From an uncultured Clostridia bacterium (GTDB taxonomy: Bacteria > Bacillota > Clostridia > Christensenellales > Borkfalkiaceae), in NCBI GenBank assembly GCA_934271275.1, contig CAKQRD010000029.1:1-11802 (forward strand): a stretch of 11,802 bases of DNA, written 5' to 3'. Both the position numbers and the translations under genes were made by a program. Positions 6,932 through 11,802 of the stretch are shown here, one piece after another; within the stretch, counting starts at the first letter, position 1, and every line of letters starts with the position of its first letter. The notes beneath the pieces were generated by a model. The model did no database searches. It was given only the letters and a program-made list of their open reading frames with translations, and was not told where the DNA came from.

Positions 6932-8956
6932 ATGGATACAGAATATATTGTACAGTTGGCTCTTTCTTTAAGTATCTCTATTTGTATGGCAATATGGTTT
7001 ATTGTACAACAAACCAAAGAGTACCATATAAATATGGAGGCTATAGAGCATTTAAAAAACTTTTTTTCGAAGAAGGAAGGATATTCAACTTATGATAGTA
7101 TAACGGTTGACGCTGATACAGATAAGTCTGCAAAGAGTGTTGTCATTAAAAATGTAGCAAATGATGACGCTGAATTGAAAAGTCTGATACAGGACATTAA
7201 TGCGTATATACGAAAAAGTAAGGGAACCGTTGCATTCTCGATTATTCAAAACAAGACGGAACGTCGAATCTCTATGTTGTATGAAATCGCAACATCAAAG
7301 TTGTCTTTTCCTACACATATAGGTTTGATGGGTACTTTTGCTGGTGTCTTTGTTGGATTGTTAATGTTTCTTGGAGGAACGTTGTATTCTGGAGAAATCA
7401 CAGATGCAAATATTCAGAGTTTGATAGCCGGAGTGTTAGTATCAATGATTACTAGTTGGTGTGGAATTTCTAGATTGATATCGAGCCACCGTGCGGCTAG
7501 CGAGGCGACTAATCAAATCGATAGAGACAAGAATGAATTTTATGAGTGGGTACAGAACGAGTTGATGCCATCTGTTGATGTCAGTATGGTTGAGGCTATA
7601 GGTAAGCTTCATGAGACTATTGATCAGTTTGAACCTACATTCTCGAAAGTGATTGTTGAGTTTAAAGATGCCTTCAAGAATGTGACAGGTGCATTCGGTA
7701 ATGAATTCCGTCAGAGTGTGCAAGTTGTGGCTTCTGCTGTTGACACAATGGGACAAAATATGAATAAAGTCAATAAGAACATTGAACTTCAGGGTGAATT
7801 GCTTGCAACAATTAAGAGTAATCAATTGATAAGGGGTATGGACGCTTTTGTTGAGGCATCCAAACGTTTTGGAGAAATAACGGGTTCTCTTGATCAGTTT
7901 GAAAGAGCAAGAAGACTGATGTTGATTGCAGCACAGGAAACCATTAATCTTCAAAAAGATTTCAATGAATCTCTGCAAGTACCAAAGCAAGTTGCAGCAG
8001 AAATCAACTCTATTCTTGACAGAATTACTAAGTTTGAGGCAAATATTAATGGACTTGGTGAAACTATTGCGCAAACCAAGTTGATAACCTACAAGGAGGT
8101 AAAGCAAATTGAAGAGAATATATCTGCGATTAAAAAGAAGCAAAAGGTAGCAGAGGATTATGCTGATAGAGCTAATGAAAAACTGGAGGTATATTTTGAG
8201 GCGCAGAAGAAGGAGATGGGACGTGTTATGCAGAAATATAATGAAGCCCTTGATTCTTATCTTGATGATTACGAAAAAATGCTCCAGGAACGAAAGGTTG
8301 AACTGGAACAACGTAAACGTGAGTTTGTTGAGGCTATAGACAAGAAGTTGTCTGTTGATGAGATACGAAGTGAATTCTCTTCTTTGAAGAAGCTGAATGA
8401 TATTTCTCAGAAGTTGGAACAACTTATGCGTAATCCAGTTGATGGTAACCAATTGATGAGAACTCTTTCTAAAATTCATACAGAATTGAATGCTATTAGT
8501 GCAATTCAGGAAGATAATAAGAAAGGTGGTTGGTTTAGCAATAATTCCAATACCGCAGTGGATAGAGCACAGCGTGAAAAAGAAGAGGCTAATCGTAAGG
8601 CGGAAGAAGCTGAGCGAGAGAAGCAAAAAATTATAGAGTTAGCAAGAATCCAAGCAGAGAAAGATCGAGCAGAAAAAGAAGCTCTTTTGGCAAAGATAAG
8701 AGAAGAGCAGGAAAGAGATCAAAAAGCGATGGAAGTTATTCAGCGAGTCCAGCAAAAGGACTCTCCTGTATATGAATCTGTAAATAACGAATCGATTTCT
8801 CGTTCTCAGATTGATACTTCTCTAGAAGAGCATTCTAAAGTAACTGTAGCAGAAGATGGCCCAACTGCTGCTCCGACTTCTATGGATAAAGGTATAGATG
8901 CGGAAGAAAAGTCAAATAAAAAGGGATGGTTTAGAAAAATATTTTGGAAAAAATAA
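6932..8956 (+). CDS. ZorA-like MotA/TolQ/ExbB-type protein with coiled-coil tail
   Basis: A 674-residue protein. Helix 1 is at 5-26. A cytoplasmic segment to about 125 is followed by helix 2 (129-152, starting HIGLMGTFAGVFVGL) and helix 3 (162-184, starting QSLIAGVLVSMITS). The pattern of small residues in helices 2 and 3 is that of MotA/TolQ/ExbB ion-channel subunits. From about 200 to 640 the protein is mostly long helices with coiled-coil character, ending in a highly charged run (about 545-610, rich in E, K, R, A). A KKGGWF motif at 530-535 and a KKGWF at 663-667 bracket that run, and the extreme C-terminus is basic and aromatic. ZorA of Zorya has the same plan of channel plus long intracellular tail. 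The stop codon overlaps the start of the MotB/ZorB-like gene, its expected stator partner. Confidence 0.85.
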   Translation: MDTEYIVQLALSLSISICMAIWFIVQQTKEYHINMEAIEHLKNFFSKKEGYSTYDSITVDADTDKSAKSVVIKNVANDDAELKSLIQDINAYIRKSKGTVAFSIIQNKTERRISMLYEIATSKLSFPTHIGLMGTFAGVFVGLLMFLGGTLYSGEITDANIQSLIAGVLVSMITSWCGISRLISSHRAASEATNQIDRDKNEFYEWVQNELMPSVDVSMVEAIGKLHETIDQFEPTFSKVIVEFKDAFKNVTGAFGNEFRQSVQVVASAVDTMGQNMNKVNKNIELQGELLATIKSNQLIRGMDAFVEASKRFGEITGSLDQFERARRLMLIAAQETINLQKDFNESLQVPKQVAAEINSILDRITKFEANINGLGETIAQTKLITYKEVKQIEENISAIKKKQKVAEDYADRANEKLEVYFEAQKKEMGRVMQKYNEALDSYLDDYEKMLQERKVELEQRKREFVEAIDKKLSVDEIRSEFSSLKKLNDISQKLEQLMRNPVDGNQLMRTLSKIHTELNAISAIQEDNKKGGWFSNNSNTAVDRAQREKEEANRKAEEAEREKQKIIELARIQAEKDRAEKEALLAKIREEQERDQKAMEVIQRVQQKDSPVYESVNNESISRSQIDTSLEEHSKVTVAEDGPTAAPTSMDKGIDAEEKSNKKGWFRKIFWKK

Positions 8957-9801
8957 TGGATATAGGTAGAAAAAATAAAGAATCATTTTGGCCAAGCTAT
9001 GTAGATATCATGACAACTTTGTTTGCCGTGATGCTCATATTGTTTGCCGTTTCTTATGCTCGCTTTAAGTTGAAGGAAGGGCAGTTGGAAATGTTGGTAA
9101 ATGAGTACAAAGATATTATCGATGTATATTCTACCGTTGATTCCATAGATAATAGCGGATATTATGCTTATGATACTCAGTATTTGAAGCATACGTTAAC
9201 GGTGAGTATTGCTTATCAAGACAAAGAATATGATATTAGTAGTAAGTTGAAGTATGATTTGACTGATAAGCGGAAAGCTGATGAGAAACGTGATAGCATC
9301 CGCCAGGCTGGTTTGTTGGTTCAAAATATTATCTACGATTTGGAAAAATCCAATAGTGATAGTAAAAACATCAAGTTCTTGGTAGTTATAGAGGGACAAT
9401 CTTCTAAGATACCTTTCAATGATAATGATTGGCAAAATAATGAAACGCTTTCATTTCTTCGTGCAAAGTTCTTAAGGAAATTCTGGACAGATCCTGTTTC
9501 TGAAGGTGGATGTGGATTGTTCCAACATACTAGTGAGAATGACGCTGATAGTAAGTGTGAAATTATTGTAGCAGGTAGTGGAGAAGGTGGTGTTCCTCGT
9601 TATTTCTATAAGGGTGGTGAAAATCCTATCACATTGAATCCTAATGAGGCAAAGTATAAGACCATCAACGAGGTTACCCCGCAAGAATTCTTGGCATGGC
9701 GTGATGTGGAGCAGCAGAACCAACGCTTCTTGATTAATATCATTCCTATTATAGGTAATATTGATGTGACTAAAGCAAAGTTTGAGAATATAAAGAAATG
9801 A
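8956..9801 (+). CDS. ZorB/MotB-like protein with OmpA-like domain
   Basis: A 281-residue protein starting at ATG 8956, which overlaps the preceding TAA by one base (TAATG). A TTG 12 nt upstream is in frame but unnecessary. The N-terminus reads KESFWPSYVDIMTTLFAVML, typical of MotB/ZorB. One membrane helix (about 15-33) begins with Asp17, the position of the ion-binding Asp of MotB-type stators. The periplasmic part has a linker to about 110. A divergent OmpA-like peptidoglycan-binding domain follows: LVVIEGQS at 142-149, LSFLRA with Arg169, and a final NQRFLINIIP at 255-264 that corresponds to the family's NRRVEIxIxP end. The usual HTD of the first motif is replaced by QSS, so peptidoglycan binding may be altered. 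With the upstream gene it should form a stator-like ion-driven complex. Confidence 0.85.
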   Translation: MDIGRKNKESFWPSYVDIMTTLFAVMLILFAVSYARFKLKEGQLEMLVNEYKDIIDVYSTVDSIDNSGYYAYDTQYLKHTLTVSIAYQDKEYDISSKLKYDLTDKRKADEKRDSIRQAGLLVQNIIYDLEKSNSDSKNIKFLVVIEGQSSKIPFNDNDWQNNETLSFLRAKFLRKFWTDPVSEGGCGLFQHTSENDADSKCEIIVAGSGEGGVPRYFYKGGENPITLNPNEAKYKTINEVTPQEFLAWRDVEQQNQRFLINIIPIIGNIDVTKAKFENIKK

Positions 9802-10691
9802 TGCTTATGGAAGAGTACAAAATTTCTGAGGAAATATATCAAGCGAGTTTGGTAACTTCCTCTGAATCTTTTAGTATCTCAGATGATATATTTGAGGAGG
9901 CTGATACTTTGACTGTTGAAGAATTACAGCAGGAAGTATTGGCTTCCTATAAATTTTCTGGGCGCTATTGGATTTGGAAAATGGGATCTTCTGTCTTTTA
10001 TAAAAATAAAAATTGGCAAAAAATGTTTTTGGCAAATGAAATGCAAATGGAGGCTCCTGGTTTTAAGTATTTCAAGTCTTATTCTTCACTTGTTGATTTC
10101 CAAAAGGAATATAAATGTCAAAATCCTGGTAGCCGGGGGACTGATAGTCGGCCTATTGCATATAATGCTTTTGCTAATTCTTTAAGAAGAGGTGATGTTA
10201 TAATTGCTTGTGCATCAAATTCTACAATTGTTGCTTGGGGCATAGTTGAAAGTGATTATTTCTATCGTCCAACGAGAAAGGCAGGGAAGCACTACCGTAA
10301 CGTTACATGGATAAAGATGGATATGCCTTTTATATTTACAGATAAGCCCCAAATCCTTTATATGCTTCAGAAGGAAGAAACTCATTTGTTGAAAGAAACG
10401 TTGGTAAGCAAAACCTATCAGCAATTAACAAATGTATATCCTTTTGGCTTTGTTGATAAAGGATATGAAATGAAAATTCCTTTTGAAAGTAGGAAAAAAG
10501 CAGTCGTTTCTACTTTTAAAAAGCCACCTGAAAAGGCAGAGCTGCCAAAGGACAATTCACTTAGTTTCAAAATAATAGAACCGCTTAAGAAAGATGCGTT
10601 GTCTAAAATATTAGGTGCATTGTTGAGAAGTTATGTAATGTTTTGTCCTGTTATAGTAAGTACTTTAAGTTGTGTATGGTCTTGGTTATGA
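9798..10691 (+). CDS. EVE/McrB-N-like protein with hydrophobic C-terminus
   Basis: A 297-residue protein whose ATG shares four bases (ATGA) with the stop of the ZorB-like gene. Further in-frame ATGs follow at codons 2 and 4. Residues 1-50 are acidic. Residues 53-62 (FSGRYWIWKM) and 129-171 (RRGDVIIACASN..., VAWGIVESDYFY, and KHYRNVTWIK) resemble EVE-type/PUA-like domains, as found at the N-terminus of McrB-type proteins. There an aromatic pocket binds a modified base, and GDxI plus GxGIVxSDYxY are recurrent. The last ~23 residues (275-297) are strongly hydrophobic and could be a tail anchor. No nuclease or ATPase motif is seen. The family call is by pattern only. A role as a sensor of modified DNA or RNA attached to the envelope complex is inference. 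Confidence 0.7.
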   Translation: MMLMEEYKISEEIYQASLVTSSESFSISDDIFEEADTLTVEELQQEVLASYKFSGRYWIWKMGSSVFYKNKNWQKMFLANEMQMEAPGFKYFKSYSSLVDFQKEYKCQNPGSRGTDSRPIAYNAFANSLRRGDVIIACASNSTIVAWGIVESDYFYRPTRKAGKHYRNVTWIKMDMPFIFTDKPQILYMLQKEETHLLKETLVSKTYQQLTNVYPFGFVDKGYEMKIPFESRKKAVVSTFKKPPEKAELPKDNSLSFKIIEPLKKDALSKILGALLRSYVMFCPVIVSTLSCVWSWL

Positions 10692-11137
10692 AAAGAGCAA
10701 GAACATTTATGATTGTTTTTATTGTTGAAACAATTGGTGTCTTGATGTTTTTGGGATGTTCTTCCCCCAAAAACAAAAAAAAATCTGATGCCCCAATGGA
10801 TACTGCGATGATTTATGAAGATATGCCGCAGGAGACTTCTGTTTCAAAAGTCGGCATAGATTCTTCTCAACCCACACTTGTCGCTCCGCAAAAAACTGAT
10901 GCCACTTCTGCCCTTGATCTTAGCATCAATCCATACTATGATGTAGGATATGATCAGGGTCAGGAGGATGGGTATTATGATGGTATCGAGAATATACGAG
11001 GCGATTCTTACGATGATGCTTGCCGATATAAGGGAAAGAAAAGGAAGGAATATGAGCTGGGGTATGAAGAAGGATATGATGCCGGCTTCGATGATGGCTT
11101 CGCTGATAGTGACTGTGATTCAGAGGAGGAAGAATAG
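10688..11137 (+). CDS. Lipoprotein with two GX3 repeat blocks
   Basis: The ATG at 10688 overlaps the preceding stop as ATGA. The frame is open 45 nt further upstream to another ATG, but that start would lie deep in the previous gene. This start gives a clean signal peptide: MKRAR, a hydrophobic core, and FLGC with Cys24. The -3 residue is Phe and Glu14 interrupts the core, so the lipobox is imperfect. The mature 126 residues are polar. Residues 25-85 are rich in S, T, P, K and look disordered. The C-terminus has two blocks of GX3 repeats, G87/G91/G95/G99 and G125/G129/G133/G137, each with aromatic and acidic residues between the glycines, and ends in an acidic run. Such repeats resemble glycine-zipper or Yae1-type GX3 motifs, or could bind cations. 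Last gene of the operon; function unknown. Confidence 0.75.
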   Translation: MKRARTFMIVFIVETIGVLMFLGCSSPKNKKKSDAPMDTAMIYEDMPQETSVSKVGIDSSQPTLVAPQKTDATSALDLSINPYYDVGYDQGQEDGYYDGIENIRGDSYDDACRYKGKKRKEYELGYEEGYDAGFDDGFADSDCDSEEEE

Positions 11138-11156
11138 CGGCTTTATATAATCCTTC

Positions 11157-11393
11157 TTGCCAGATACTGTAAGAAATGCTATTGAACAAAATGGATTCCG
11201 AAAGTTTTTTCGCAATTATGTGTTGTGCCAAGGTATGGTAAACTTCAACATGAAAGATACGATACGACGAGGAATTAGCAAGGTTTTTACAGAACAGCAA
11301 AAACGTAAAATAGGTAATTTCCTCTCTACGCTTAAGAAAAAAGGAATTATAAAATTAACTGTTGGAAAGAGGTGGGTTTTAGACGATGTTTAG
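11157..11393 (+). pseudogene. C-terminal remnant of an AlbA_2/Schlafen-type ATP-binding regulator
   Basis: The frame is open from after a TAA at 11148 to the TAG at 11391-11393, with only a TTG at 11157 near its start and the first ATGs at 11235 and 11250. The product ends FTEQQKRKIGNFL, then KKKGIIKLTVG and KRWVL. This is the kind of winged-helix end found in predicted transcriptional regulators or ATP-binding proteins of the AlbA_2 (Schlafen-like) group: a DEQKxxKIxNLL helix, then a G-x-I strand and a terminal WVL. The N-terminal part of such a gene is missing. I read this as a truncated leftover, possibly the gene into which the operon was inserted. A small stand-alone protein from ATG 11235 or 11250 cannot be excluded. 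Family assignment is from memory of the pattern. Confidence 0.45.
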
Positions 11394-11521
11394 TCGAACT
11401 TAGTCGAACTTTTAGTCGAAGTTAGTCAATCTTTAGCTTGCGTCTTTGTTATAATACTCAGAAAATCAGTTGCTAATGATGAAATCTAACTTAGTTGAAC
11501 TTTTGAACGTTTAGTCGAACT
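11390..11521 (+). repeat. Cluster of TTAGTCGAACT repeats
   Basis: Copies of a TTAGTCGAAC(T) unit lie at 11390-11400, 11400-11410 and 11511-11521. Close variants are at 11412-11421 (TTAGTCGAAG), 11422-11430 (TTAGTCAAT) and 11491-11500 (TTAGTTGAAC). The first three are almost back to back, and the first includes the stop codon of the preceding remnant. They are too short, too irregular and too closely spaced for a CRISPR array. They may be a decayed tandem duplication, a binding-site array or a recombination scar. Confidence 0.65.
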
Positions 11522-11691
11522 CAAAATGGGATATCTGCTCTGGAAATATTTCCCTTCTTGGCTTAGACTAAAAGTATCTGAAGCAGCATGAAAGGGAATA
11601 TGTGTTGTCGTTAAAAAAGTGGAGCTGTGTAATCGGTACAGCACTATTGCCAGATATGGATGACTTTACGATTTGTTGGTTGTATGAATGA
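11522..11691 (+). pseudogene. Short orphan open frame before the ADP-ribosylglycohydrolase gene
   Basis: From codon 11572 to a TGA at 11689-11691 one frame reads KYLKQHEREYVLSLKKWSC, then continues through LLPDMDDF to WLYE. It looks protein-like but has no usable start codon, with a TAA at 11569. Its stop overlaps the likely start of the next gene. It may be the decayed 3' end of a former upstream gene or chance. The stretch 11522-11571 holds only a 21-codon frame (from ATG 11526), and I see no promoter match or terminator in it. Confidence 0.2.
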
Positions 11692-11802
11692 AAAAAATAT
11701 GGAAAATGAAACTATAAAAGAAAGGTTCCTTGGCACCATCTTTGGGCAAGCTGTAGGAGATGCCTTGGGGCTGAGCACGGAGTTTATGTCCAAGCAAGAG
11801 GT
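11684..11802 (+). CDS. ADP-ribosylglycohydrolase family protein (5' part only)
   Basis: The first 39 codons of a gene that continues past the window. After a short polar start the product reads RFLGTIFGQAVGDALGLSTEF, containing the hallmark GxxxGxAxGDALGxxxEF N-terminal helix of the ADP-ribosylglycohydrolase (DraG/ARH) family. These enzymes cleave ADP-ribose from modified proteins or nucleic acids. In the family the Glu of this motif and later Asp residues bind the magnesium pair, and the later ones are outside the window. ATG 11684 is the first convenient start. ATG 11699 (MENETIKERF) is equally plausible, and ATG 11660 gives a longer form. It is separated from the operon by remnants and repeats, so membership in the same system is unproven. 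Confidence 0.75.
   Translation, partial: MNEKNMENETIKERFLGTIFGQAVGDALGLSTEFMSKQE

Larger units (their letters stand above)
725..11137 (+). other. Eight-gene operon: candidate motor plus cytoskeletal-NTPase system
   Basis: Eight + strand genes follow each other with gaps of 1-2 nt (1972/1975, 2424/2426, 3799/3802, 6930/6932), a one-base TAATG overlap at 8956 and ATGA overlaps at 9798 and 10688. No internal terminator or promoter is evident, so co-transcription and translational coupling are very likely. At least four products are predicted to be in or on membranes, and three have nucleotide-binding or nucleic-acid-related signatures. The ZorA/ZorB-like pair ties the operon to the Zorya type of stator-based anti-phage machinery. 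The other members are not Zorya components. A function in phage defence is inference. Confidence 0.8.

Noticed and set aside
7442..8626. A 394-codon open frame on the minus strand opposite the ZorA-like gene
   Set aside because: It is the antisense shadow of a purine-rich coiled-coil coding region. Its product is low-complexity L/F/I/N-rich with no domain, and the + strand gene is well supported.
8944..8956. Upstream TTG start for the ZorB-like gene
   Set aside because: ATG 8956 overlaps the previous stop (TAATG), gives the usual short N-terminus before FWPSY, and needs no rare start codon.
10643..10687. Longer start for the terminal lipoprotein at ATG 10643
   Set aside because: It would put 15 extra residues before the signal peptide and overlap the preceding gene by 49 nt, while ATG 10688 makes the standard ATGA overlap.
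9798..10691. Zorya effector (ZorC, ZorD or ZorE) after the ZorAB-like pair
   Set aside because: The product shows no helicase, nuclease or HNH motif and instead has EVE-like pattern elements.
11390..11521. CRISPR array
   Set aside because: Units are about 10 nt, spacers are absent or irregular and no cas gene is present.

Overview
The window is AT-rich, and its one clear promoter has the Bacteroidetes form (TTTG, 19 bp, TAnnTTTG). Shine-Dalgarno sequences are weak throughout, and lipoproteins and short intergenic gaps are frequent. This points to a member of the order Bacteroidales (Bacteroides/Prevotella group). No housekeeping gene is present, and both flanks carry short repeats or gene remnants, as expected for an accessory (defence or conflict) island.

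Layout. Positions 1-250 hold no convincing gene but contain a cluster of the 8-mer TGAKACTT, including an inverted pair that can form a 12-bp hairpin. A promoter at 407-437 precedes a leader of about 280 nt. The leader holds a 32-codon reading frame (474-572) and a rod-like nested hairpin (512-666). Its 3' arm can instead pair with a downstream segment that ends in five T residues, so two mutually exclusive folds exist, like an attenuator.

From 725 to 11137 eight genes lie on the + strand with gaps of 1-2 nt or overlaps of 1-4 nt, clearly one operon. In order they are: a lipoprotein with a VWA-like metal-site motif; a small three-helix membrane protein; a tubulin/FtsZ-like GTPase; a 1042-residue protein with an actin/Hsp70-type ATPase core in its second half; a MotA/TolQ/ExbB-type (ZorA-like) membrane protein with a very long coiled-coil tail; a MotB/ZorB-like protein with one membrane helix and an OmpA-like domain; a protein with an EVE/McrB-N-like segment and a hydrophobic C-terminus; and a second lipoprotein with two GX3 repeat blocks.

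Working model (inference). Genes five and six would form an ion-driven stator-type complex anchored to peptidoglycan, as in Zorya. The two lipoproteins and the small membrane protein would sit at the envelope around it. The tubulin-like and actin-like NTPases would be cytoplasmic partners of the long tail, and the EVE-like protein could be a nucleic-acid sensor or effector. Zorya's known effectors (ZorC, ZorD, ZorE) are not visible. The combination does not match any defence system I can name with confidence.

Downstream, 11157-11393 encodes what looks like only the C-terminal winged-helix end of a larger ATP-binding (AlbA_2/Schlafen-type) regulator. It is followed by a cluster of TTAGTCGAACT repeats, a short orphan open frame, and the first codons of an ADP-ribosylglycohydrolase that runs off the window.
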